From contig VBJK01000196.1 in assembly GCA_005879655.1 (NCBI GenBank), forward strand, positions 11,566-17,306: a stretch of DNA of 5,741 nucleotides. Reading direction: 5' to 3'. The translations under genes and the position numbers were made by a program. This stretch comes from Chloroflexota bacterium (GTDB lineage Bacteria; Chloroflexota; Ktedonobacteria; Ktedonobacterales; Ktedonobacteraceae). Positions 1 through 5,679 of the stretch are shown here, one piece after another; the first letter of the stretch is position 1; each line of letters begins with the position of its first letter. Under the pieces are notes generated by a model. It searched no databases, was not told the DNA's origin, and worked only from the letters and a program-made list of their open reading frames with translations.

Positions 1-621
1 ATCGTCTTAAGTATTATAGGTGTTGCCTTACTAGGCGGCAACGCCTTGCTGAGTGCCTTTGCGCAGTCATCCTGTGCTAGCGGAGATGGGACTTACACTG
101 TTGCCAGCGGAGACACCCTGGGAGCCATTGCCGCTCGTTACAATACAAACTGGGAGACACTTGCCAGCTATAATAAGCTTGCTAACCCCGGCAGGCTTTA
201 CATCAATCAGCAGATCTGTATTCCTGGCCAGGGTACAGTAAACGTACCCACTCACGGGAACCCGACATATGGCAATGACAATCCCTTCCCATATGGACAA
301 TGCACCTGGTGGGCCGCCGAGCGCTTTCATCAACTCCATGGCATTTATATTCCATGGACAACGAACGCTAATGCATGGCAGTGGTCAATGCGTGCTCAAG
401 ACTACCATTGGCAGATCTCTGGCTACCCAACTGCTGGCGCTGTAGTAGTGCTGCAACCGGGGGTACAGGGTGCAGGTGGGCTAGGGCATGTCGCTACTGT
501 GGAACAAGTACTGGGCAACGGTCATGTGATCGCCAGTAATATGAACTGGGGCGGCTATCCTGCGCAAATCACGAATGTTGAATTTGTACCAGGCCCAGGC
601 GTCACGTTCGTCACTCTCTAA
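1..621 (+). CDS. Secreted LysM-CHAP cell-wall hydrolase, 5' end outside window
   Basis: The frame is open from base 1 to TAA at 619-621, giving 206 visible residues, so the true start is upstream; the TTG at 46 lies inside the signal peptide and is not a likely start. Residues 1-21 are a hydrophobic signal-peptide core ending in an AFA-Q type cleavage site, implying export. Residues about 32-76 form one LysM domain (YTVASGDTLGAIAARY, later INQQICIPG), which in known families binds N-acetylglucosamine-containing glycans such as peptidoglycan. Residues about 85-205 form a CHAP domain with the catalytic Cys in PYGQCTWW (residue 101), His in LGHVAT (residue 163) and a polar third residue in ASNMNW (residue 180). 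CHAP domains are usually peptidoglycan amidases or endopeptidases. The likely role is wall remodelling or lysis; the exact bond cut cannot be told. The gene is convergent with ppk. Domain calls are confident; physiological role is inference. Confidence 0.9.
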   Translation: MVLSIIGVALLGGNALLSAFAQSSCASGDGTYTVASGDTLGAIAARYNTNWETLASYNKLANPGRLYINQQICIPGQGTVNVPTHGNPTYGNDNPFPYGQCTWWAAERFHQLHGIYIPWTTNANAWQWSMRAQDYHWQISGYPTAGAVVVLQPGVQGAGGLGHVATVEQVLGNGHVIASNMNWGGYPAQITNVEFVPGPGVTFVTL

Positions 622-657
622 TTGAGAGCGCTGAACGGATTGGGTAGCATGTAAAGC

Positions 658-727
658 CGTAGTTGCGCAATTTATTGCACTGGTTTTCTTTGTTTGTAGC
701 CCTGGTGCAATAAATTGCGCAACTACG
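658..727. repeat. Perfect 23-bp inverted repeat with self-palindromic arms
   Basis: Arms 658-680 and 705-727 are perfect reverse complements separated by a 24-base loop. Each arm contains a smaller near-palindrome (GTGCAATAAATTGCGC in the right arm), so the structure is nested. It sits between two convergent genes. No T-run follows it directly on either strand, so it is not a textbook Rho-independent terminator, though such a long stem could still stop or protect transcripts of the LysM-CHAP gene. The form resembles dispersed intergenic palindromes or small non-autonomous elements; copy number elsewhere cannot be seen here. Confidence 0.8.
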
Positions 728-737
728 ATCTTTAGGT

Positions 738-788
738 AAAAAAAAATGACATGCATCCGATGGATGAGTGCTAGTCGCGCTAGCACTC
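738..788 (-). terminator. Possible terminator of ppk
   Basis: Reading on the minus strand, a perfect 9-bp stem (766-774 with 780-788, 5-base loop) overlaps the ppk stop codon. A 5-bp stem with a 3-base loop (754-766) follows, and then nine T (746-738). The T-run starts 7 bases after the second stem rather than right against it, so this is a plausible but not classical Rho-independent terminator. Confidence 0.4.
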
Positions 789-1676
789 GTCATCTTCTTC
801 TCCATCAAAGAGCGGGTGAGTAACAAACCATGCCTGGCAATCGAACGGCTTCCTACCTTCCTGCGACAGAATCCGTGTATAGTTGCCATCGGGCTGTAAG
901 GCATAAGCATTGACGGTATCGGCCAGCATCGGCTTTAAGATCTTTTCACGGATGATCTCACAAAAGTTTGCATTCTCAAGTGGGACCAGTGCCTCTACGC
1001 GATTATTGAGATTGCGCTGCATCATATCAGCGCTACCAATGAAAAACTCTTCCTGTCCATTATTGCCGAAGCAGTAGATACGGCTATGTTCAAGAAAACG
1101 TCCGACGATACTACGTACACGAATGTTTTCACTTATCTCTCCGACACCCGGACGCAGGCAACAGATCCCGCGCACAATGAGATCAATATCCACTCCGGCC
1201 CGCGAAGCTTGATAAAGCTGCTTGATGATGGGGGGATCAGTGAGTGCATTCATTTTCATGATGATACGCCCATTGCCAAACTCCTCGTGCCAACGAATTT
1301 CGCGTTCAATACGTTCTGTAAGGGCCCGACGTAATGAGACAGGAGCCACCAGTAAGCGCTGATAATTGTTCTTGCGGGAGTGGCCGGTCAGTGAGTTGAA
1401 GAGTGCCGTAGCATCGGCACAGATCTCATCCTGGCACGTCAATAAACAGAGATCCTCATAGATGCGTGCAGTCGTCGCGTTATAATTGCCCGTGCCCAGA
1501 TGAACGTAGCGGCGGAGTCCATTCTCCTCCTTACGCACCACCAGAGCAACCTTCGCATGCGTCTTTAAACCGAGCTGGCCATAAACGACATGCACGCCTT
1601 CGCGCTCCAACTCGCGCGCCCAGACAATATTATTCTCCTCGTCAAAGCGCGCCTTCAGCTCGACAATCACAGCCAC
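780..1676 (-). CDS. ppk: PPK1 C-terminal catalytic fragment (second frame of the broken ppk)
   Basis: From GTG at 1676 this frame encodes 298 residues covering both C-terminal catalytic domains of PPK1. Arg10 matches E. coli Arg405 in the ELKARFDEE motif, His40 in LKTHAK matches the autophosphorylated His435, and His197 in FLEHSR matches His592; the 157-residue spacing of the two histidines equals that in E. coli. Genuine PPK codons continue upstream in this frame to about 1733. An AGGGG lies six bases before the GTG, 15 bases past the stop of the upstream fragment, so re-initiation is conceivable. The C-terminus is acidic (GEEDDEC). It lacks the Arg375 region and the N-terminal domains, so activity is unlikely. 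Confidence 0.6.
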   Translation of the reverse strand: MAVIVELKARFDEENNIVWARELEREGVHVVYGQLGLKTHAKVALVVRKEENGLRRYVHLGTGNYNATTARIYEDLCLLTCQDEICADATALFNSLTGHSRKNNYQRLLVAPVSLRRALTERIEREIRWHEEFGNGRIIMKMNALTDPPIIKQLYQASRAGVDIDLIVRGICCLRPGVGEISENIRVRSIVGRFLEHSRIYCFGNNGQEEFFIGSADMMQRNLNNRVEALVPLENANFCEIIREKILKPMLADTVNAYALQPDGNYTRILSQEGRKPFDCQAWFVTHPLFDGEEDDEC

Positions 1677-1690
1677 TTGCTTCCCCTTCT

Positions 1691-2812
1691 CTACTGCCCT
1701 TTGTAGAGCGTTGACAATATCTTTTTTCGAGCCCTATCATATGGATGATGCAGTATTACATCCTGCTCGCGCATAGCGGCAAAGATATCGGTTTCCTGCC
1801 GCAAAAAGGCAGGAACATGTGGGGTAAATGGGGCGTCTTTTAGTTCGGATCTCTCTAAGTCATGGAGCGCTATCACATCGCCCATACGGAGAGGACCATC
1901 AACGACCGTGAGATGACGGGAACTGATGCCTAGCCCATCGAGCAAGCGCCGCCGCACAGTTTTCGGCATAGAGGGGTTGATTGTCAGATCGACCACCGAG
2001 CCGAAGCGTCGTTCGCGTACTTCTTGCTCGATATATTGCAGCAGATCAGCAGCATCATCCTCCTGCAATTCAATATCCGCATCGCGTATGACGCGAAACG
2101 GGTAAGACTCCCACACATCAAAGCCTGGGAACAACAAATGTAAGTTTGCCGCAATCAGCTGCTCCAGCCAGACAAAGGCCACCGCCTGTGATTCTTCAGC
2201 AGAGGCCAGCGGTACCGGTACCAGGCGTGGCAAAGAAGGAGGCACCTTGATACGCGCAAACAGCTCACCTAGCAGAGGATCTTTGATCACCACGGCAAGG
2301 TTCAGGCTCAGATTCGAGATGTGTGGGAAGGGATGAACCGCATCAACGGCCAGAGGTGTTAGCACAGGGAAGACCTCATGCTCGAAATAATCGCCCATCA
2401 TGGCTTGTTGTTGTTCATCTAACTGTTCATAGTCAAAAATATAAATACACTGTTCTGCAAGCAAAGGCAAAAGATCATTGCGCCAGTATTGCCGGACCTC
2501 CTGTACTAAAGACACGAGTTGTTGCCGGACGGCGGTTAACTGTTGCTCTGCTGTACGCCCATCGGGGCTACGCACTCCGAGATGTGAAGCAGCCTGATCC
2601 TTGAGGCCAGCCAGACGAATCATCACAAACTCGTCCAGATTGGTCTCAAAAATGGAGATAAACTTGACACGTTCTAACAAGGGATGGCGAGGACTCTGAG
2701 CCTCACAGAAGACGCGCCGATTAAACTCAATCCAACTCAATTCACGATTAATATACAGATCAGACCGCTCTAAGTCCAAGGGGGATGTGGATAGTGCTAT
2801 TTTTTGCTCCAT
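1691..2812 (-). CDS. ppk: PPK1 N-terminal fragment (first frame of the broken ppk)
   Basis: This 373-codon frame starts at ATG 2812-2810, preceded by a weak GGAA ribosome-binding element about 10 bases upstream and a good promoter. Residues 18-120 match the PPK N-terminal domain and residues about 125-320 the head domain. Residues 1-359 are genuine PPK; the last 14 (RARKKILSTLYKGQ) are read out of frame after the deletion and end at TAG 1693-1691. The fragment has no catalytic histidine and should be inactive as a kinase on its own. It would be called as a separate gene by a simple gene finder but is really the 5' part of the pseudogene. Confidence 0.6.
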   Translation of the reverse strand: MEQKIALSTSPLDLERSDLYINRELSWIEFNRRVFCEAQSPRHPLLERVKFISIFETNLDEFVMIRLAGLKDQAASHLGVRSPDGRTAEQQLTAVRQQLVSLVQEVRQYWRNDLLPLLAEQCIYIFDYEQLDEQQQAMMGDYFEHEVFPVLTPLAVDAVHPFPHISNLSLNLAVVIKDPLLGELFARIKVPPSLPRLVPVPLASAEESQAVAFVWLEQLIAANLHLLFPGFDVWESYPFRVIRDADIELQEDDAADLLQYIEQEVRERRFGSVVDLTINPSMPKTVRRRLLDGLGISSRHLTVVDGPLRMGDVIALHDLERSELKDAPFTPHVPAFLRQETDIFAAMREQDVILHHPYDRARKKILSTLYKGQ

Positions 2813-2851
2813 GTTTGAGTATTTCCAGTGCTTGTTTAACGCCTTTGTGTC

Positions 2852-2880
2852 ATTTTATCACCGGGTGGAATGTGGGTCAA
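2852..2880 (-). promoter_or_regulatory. Sigma-70-type promoter of ppk with extended -10
   Basis: On the minus strand, TTGACC (2880-2875) is followed by a 17-base spacer and TAAAAT (2857-2852), with TG one base upstream of the -10, making an extended -10. Transcription would start near 2845, leaving a leader of about 33 bases before the ppk ATG. A second TTGAC lies 18 bases upstream (2898), giving two imperfect direct repeats (TTGACTCCCACTT and TTGACCCACATT). These could be an operator, but they do not match a PHO box that I know. Confidence 0.55.
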
Positions 2881-3013
2881 AGTTTAAGTGGGAGTCAATG
2901 GCAACTTACAGACTTATTTTGTCAGTGCTTGGTTCCGGCTATCTTAATGTTTACCTTTTAGCATCGCCATTACCCCAAAAGCAAGACAGTCTTTTGTCAC
3001 ATACCCTATCCAC

Positions 3014-3139
3014 TTATACCTCGCCAACAATCTCATACAAAGTAGCAACGAAGTTATCTACAGCATAATCGACTTCAAACTGTTTGCATGTAATAGGTTC
3101 GTATTGCAGTAGCATTTGCTCGATGAGCTGACTAATGGT
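3014..3139 (-). pseudogene. Possible 3' remnant of a PqqD-like gene
   Basis: The minus-strand frame ending in TAA at 3016-3014 encodes 41 residues that read like the C-terminal half of a PqqD-type peptide-binding protein. It has TISQLIEQMLLQYE (compare the family pattern of a Thr/Ile-rich start, helix and EYD), then a second helix containing VDNFVATLYE. PqqD-like domains present precursor peptides to modifying enzymes in RiPP pathways. The upstream end merges into the GC-rich hairpin block, whose translation (Pro-rich) does not look like protein, so the 5' half has apparently been lost. The family match is from memory over a short length and is tentative; no partner genes are nearby. Confidence 0.3.
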
Positions 3140-3177
3140 TGGGATTGTGCACGAGTGCAGAAACAAGAGAGGGAGTA

Positions 3178-3232
3178 GGGCTTGGGGGTCCAGGGGGCGA
3201 AGCCGCCCTGGCGGGGCTTGGGGTGTCCCCAA
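3178..3232. repeat. GC-rich block with two hairpins and a direct repeat
   Basis: GGGCTTGGGG occurs twice (3178-3187 and 3214-3223). Between them, GGGCG (3195-3199) pairs with CGCCC (3204-3208) over a 4-base loop, and CCAGGG/CCCTGG (3190-3195/3206-3211) offers an alternative stem. TTGGGG (3218-3223) pairs with CCCCAA (3227-3232) over a 3-base loop. The block is far more GC-rich than its surroundings, as expected of a dispersed palindromic repeat or small mobile unit inserted into AT-richer DNA. Confidence 0.5.
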
Positions 3233-3282
3233 ATGTTCCCATTCCCCACCCCAATCACAAAATACCCGGTTGCTTGAAAAAT

Positions 3283-3306
3283 AGGTTTGCTGTCAGGTTT
3301 GCTGTC
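3283..3306 (+). repeat. Exact tandem duplication of a 12-mer
   Basis: AGGTTTGCTGTC is repeated head to tail without a mismatch (3283-3294, 3295-3306), and the next base (A) also matches. Two copies only; probably replication slippage in non-coding DNA. Confidence 0.8.
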
Positions 3307-3331
3307 AACACTGGTTTTTTGACAAAGCTGA

Positions 3332-3370
3332 AGCGGCATAAAGTGGCTTGTATCGTCACTTTATGCCGCT
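3332..3370. repeat. Inverted repeat with perfect 14-bp arms
   Basis: AGCGGCATAAAGTG (3332-3345) and CACTTTATGCCGCT (3357-3370) are perfect reverse complements around an 11-base loop. There is no T-run on either side, so it is not a classical terminator. It does not share sequence with the 658-727 palindrome. It could be an operator-like site, a dispersed palindrome or a structured RNA element. Confidence 0.7.
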
Positions 3371-3940
3371 ATAGTAGAAAGGCAGGATGCCAAGGGCCGG
3401 ATTTGAAGAGGCTTGTTTTTTCTTGTCCTTCCTCGTCCTTTTCGTGCTCAAAATAGCTGCTTTTTGTTTACCTCTGTTTCTGTTTTCTCGTAGAGGTTTG
3501 TCCAAGTTGCTGTAGTCGTTGCTGTAGTGTGAATGTTTGGGTCGCGTGGCTTGTGGGGCTTAGGTACGGGGCATTGTTTGTGTGGCGATAAGTGCATATG
3601 GGCAAACCTTGGTCAGTGGGAGTCGTGATCGGATCATCAAGATCTGGGGTGTGTCGTCTGATGAGTGAAAGCACTTGGCTTCATGTTTTTTGTTAGTGAA
3701 GTGGTTCGGAGAGATGAGGGAGAGTTGAATTCACTTAACTGCGTCCGTGGTCGTCTTTTTGGGTCTTTGCTGTGCTCAATTTCTTGTGCTTTGTCTGCTG
3801 ATGTTCCTGTAATGCTGGGGTTGTGTTTTGGGGTTGCTACACTGTTGCTACATGGGGTGATTTTGTTGTGTGCTTGGGATTGGATATGGTCCGTTAGATG
3901 AGAAGCAAGACAGATCAGAATTAGGCCAATTCTATTGTTG

Positions 3941-4211
3941 TCAACTGCAAGAAAACATTTGGGCGGCGACTATTTCTCCCAGGTGTTTCTGCTCTTCAGC
4001 TGTTTGGTTTTGTCTCTTTGTCTTCCTCAGCTTCTGGTCTATCCCTTTGTTGAGTTGAACGAACAATCCCCCCGCTTGAGGAATGCGGTCCTGAATAACT
4101 AATAAAGCAGCGGTAAGCTGGGACTTCCCACTCTCTTGAAGGATCAAACGGTTCTTCTTTATCTCGACCCCCTCCGATTCCACTGTTACAAGGGTACTGA
4201 AAAGGTTGGGG
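3941..4211 (-). pseudogene. 3' part of a small gene apparently cut by the insertion sequence
   Basis: A minus-strand frame is open from the left end of the IS (4211) to TGA at 3943-3941, about 90 codons. It encodes a helical, charged protein (SGKSQLTAALLVIQDRIPQ, then GGLFVQLNKGIDQKLRK and a basic KTKRQN segment). The family is not recognised. The only internal start is GTG at 4183 without a ribosome binding site. When the IS is removed, the frame joins in phase with an ATG at 5690 on the far side, giving a 93-residue product. Composition is more protein-like than the surrounding frames, but reality of the gene is inferred. Confidence 0.4.
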
Positions 4212-4232
4212 CCATACGCATTAAGTTAAGGT
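4212..4232 (+). repeat. Left terminal inverted repeat of the IS
   Basis: Twenty-one bases identical to the reverse complement of 5659-5679. The match stops on both sides (G versus C outside, C versus G inside), which fixes the element ends to within a base. Confidence 0.9.
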
Positions 4233-4247
4233 CAACAAGGTGACAAA

Positions 4248-4310
4248 GTGATGCTTCATCTGACATGATGGAAAAAAATCCAAGAGATCCATGATGAGGA
4301 GAAGCATCGC
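4248..4310 (+). promoter_or_regulatory. Leader hairpin that could mask the transposase ribosome binding site
   Basis: GTGATGCTTC (4248-4257) can pair over 10 bp with GAAGCATCGC (4301-4310), with one G-U pair. The Shine-Dalgarno AGGAG (4297-4301) lies at the edge of the stem and just before the ATG at 4312. In IS10 and IS50 similar structures form only in transcripts that enter from outside and thereby block translation of transposase. The same role here is inference. Confidence 0.4.
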
Positions 4311-4311
4311 A

Positions 4312-5670
4312 ATGATGAGTGTATCACAGATGGAAGAGGCTCTAAGAGAAATATTGGGGCCAGAGGCAAATGAACTAGCCAAGAAAACAGGCTTCATTCA
4401 ACGAGAACGTAAAGAAGGCATAACAGGAAGTAATTTCGCACAAACAGTGGTGTTTGGATGGCTTGCCAAGGGAAATGCGACGCTAGGACAACTAACACAA
4501 ATGGCTCAAAATTGTAATCTGAATATTACAGAATCAGGGTTAAGTCAACGCTTTACGAAGGAGGCAGCAGAATTTTTACGGCAGATATTAGAAAAGCTAA
4601 CGAATTACACAATGAAAGCAGAAGCAGCAGATATTCCACTCTTAAAGAGATTTTCTGCTGTTATCTTGGAAGATAGTACAGTTGTCTCATTACCTCCTGA
4701 ACTGGAAGAGGTATGGGAAGGATGCGGAGGAAGCACAGGGACAAGTAAAGCAGCGCTCAAAATGCATGTGCGGTGGGATATCAAGAGTGGAGAACTGCAA
4801 GGTCCACAACTTACGGATGGAAAGGTACATGACTCAAAAGGCCCGTTTCAAGATACACCAGTACCAGGAGGAGCACTCTATGTTGCCGACTTGGCCTATT
4901 TTTTCCTGGCACGCATAAAGAAATGGAGAAAACGGGATGAAGAAGGGAAAAGACGCTATGTCGTCACGCGTCTTAATACACAATGCAACTTATACACGCA
5001 TAGCGGACATAAGTTGGAGTTACGTGGCTTGCTGCCACGTCAACCTGGAAAGGTTGTAGAGCTTGGAGTGCTTGTTGGGAAACAAGACCGTCTTCCCGCC
5101 CGACTTATCATGATTTGTCTTTCAGATGAGGTTACTAAGAAACGTCAAGAAAAAATTGAAAAAGAAGCGAAAGCTGACGGACGCACGGCATCACCTGAAC
5201 AGTTGGAATTAGCGCGATGGCTTTTGTTGTTGACAACTGCACCATGCAGACTGCTCTCTTTCCGTGAAATTGTGGTCATTGTGCGTTTGCGATGGCAAAT
5301 TGAATTACTGTTTAAGCTGTGGAAAGAGCATGGCATGATTGACGAGTGGGGCACAAAGAAACCTTGGCGCATTCTTTGTGAAATTTATGGAAAAATGATT
5401 GCGATGATTATTCAGCACTGGTTACTCCTTTGGGGTTGTTGGCATGATCCACATCGCAGTTTAGTGAAAGCTGCTGAAATCGTGAGACAGTCAGCTAGGC
5501 GAATTATTGATGCATTACATGCCAACAAACAAACAAAACAGATGCAACAGGCACTTCTGGCTATCAAGCAGGAAATGCGTTCTGGTTGTCGCCTTAATCC
5601 TCGCAAAACTCATCCCAACACTTCGCAGCTCTTGCTTGATGGCTTGGATTGGCATCTCACCTTAACTTAA
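4312..5670 (+). CDS. IS4-family DDE transposase
   Basis: It cuts and joins DNA at the IS ends. I chose ATG 4312 (452 residues) because AGGAG ends 10 bases before it; ATG 4291 would add MMRRSIA with only a weak AAGAGA upstream. Residues 1-100 are a helical N-terminal DNA-binding region (TGFIQRERK, FAQTVVFGWL). The RNase-H-like core shows Asp121 in VILEDSTVV, the CGGSTGTSKAALKMHV segment, Asp193 in YVADLAYFFL and Glu331 in RLRWQIELLFKLWK. The last fits the IS4 Y(2)R(3)E(6)K signature with Arg327, Glu331 and Lys338, but the Tyr position is Val324. A hydrophobic LLLLTTAP strand precedes it. Length and motifs are complete and no frameshift is seen. The TAA falls in the right inverted repeat. It is unrelated in function to its neighbours. 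Confidence 0.93.
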   Translation: MMSVSQMEEALREILGPEANELAKKTGFIQRERKEGITGSNFAQTVVFGWLAKGNATLGQLTQMAQNCNLNITESGLSQRFTKEAAEFLRQILEKLTNYTMKAEAADIPLLKRFSAVILEDSTVVSLPPELEEVWEGCGGSTGTSKAALKMHVRWDIKSGELQGPQLTDGKVHDSKGPFQDTPVPGGALYVADLAYFFLARIKKWRKRDEEGKRRYVVTRLNTQCNLYTHSGHKLELRGLLPRQPGKVVELGVLVGKQDRLPARLIMICLSDEVTKKRQEKIEKEAKADGRTASPEQLELARWLLLLTTAPCRLLSFREIVVIVRLRWQIELLFKLWKEHGMIDEWGTKKPWRILCEIYGKMIAMIIQHWLLLWGCWHDPHRSLVKAAEIVRQSARRIIDALHANKQTKQMQQALLAIKQEMRSGCRLNPRKTHPNTSQLLLDGLDWHLTLT

Positions 5671-5679
5671 TGCGTATGG
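5659..5679 (-). repeat. Right terminal inverted repeat of the IS
   Basis: Perfect 21-bp reverse complement of 4212-4232. It contains the last codons and the TAA (5668-5670) of the transposase gene, so the end of the protein is constrained by the need to keep the repeat. Confidence 0.9.

Larger units (their letters stand above)
780..2812 (-). pseudogene. ppk: Polyphosphate kinase 1, broken by internal deletion and frameshift
   Basis: PPK1 reversibly moves the gamma phosphate of ATP onto polyphosphate at the membrane or in the cytosol. The N-terminal part opens with INRELSWIEFNRRVF and FETNLDEF (Asn58 matches E. coli Asn45, the ATP-binding asparagine). Its core runs to ILHHPYD at residue 359. 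The frame then shifts: the downstream part resumes one frame over as GSKKDIVNALQRAVEKGKQV and continues to the stop at 780 with the phosphorylated His in LKTHAK and the second His in FLEHSRIYCF. By alignment from memory with E. coli PPK, about 28 codons (residues 349-376) are replaced by 2 bases, a loss of about 82 bp. That removes Arg375, a phosphate/ATP-binding residue. With the gap restored the protein would be about 704 residues, normal for PPK1. No other lesion is visible, so the damage looks recent. An assembly error is possible but 82 bp is large for one. Confidence 0.85.
2881..4211. other. Long stretch without an intact gene: decay zone with remnants and repeats
   Basis: About 1.3 kb lies between the ppk promoter and the insertion sequence. 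All open frames here are short, start without good ribosome binding sites, or contradict each other on the two strands. The stretch holds a PqqD-like tail (3014-3139), a GC-rich hairpin block (3178-3232), a tandem 12-mer (3283-3306), a 14-bp inverted repeat (3332-3370), a G+T-skewed segment (about 3430-3900) and the remainder of a minus-strand frame touching the IS (3941-4211). I see no tRNA, rRNA or CRISPR repeats. Confidence 0.6.
4212..5679 (+). mobile_element. IS4-family insertion sequence, apparently complete (1468 bp)
   Basis: The element is bounded by perfect 21-bp inverted repeats at 4212-4232 and 5659-5679 (outer sequence CCATACGCATTAAG) and carries one intact DDE transposase. The transposase stop codon lies inside the right repeat, a compact layout common in insertion sequences. 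The flanks (AGGTTGGGG on the left, GGTATGTCC on the right) show no clear target-site duplication. Everything needed for transposition appears present, so it could be active. Confidence 0.9.

Noticed and set aside
2976..2996. CAAAAG/CTTTTG inverted repeat between the PqqD-like tail and ppk
   Set aside because: Six-base AT-rich arms with no following T-run; expected by chance in spacer DNA.
3058..3339. Minus-strand 93-codon frame across the GC-rich block
   Set aside because: It is simply the palindromic repeat read as protein (Gly/Pro/Trp-rich), and its other end is out of frame with the PqqD-like tail.
3413..3418. T-run after a possible CAAG/CTTG stem near 3390-3412
   Set aside because: The stem is only four pairs with a long loop, and no gene ends just upstream on that strand.
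3468..3674. Minus-strand 68-codon frame with a stretch (PICTYRHTNN) faintly like a WD40 repeat
   Set aside because: The WD40 match needs several frameshifts and lacks the Trp-Asp and Gly-His signatures; too weak to list as a gene.
3665..3901. Plus-strand 78-codon frame that looks like a small membrane protein
   Set aside because: It starts at GTG with no ribosome binding site, and its hydrophobicity follows from the T-rich strand. No motif is recognisable.
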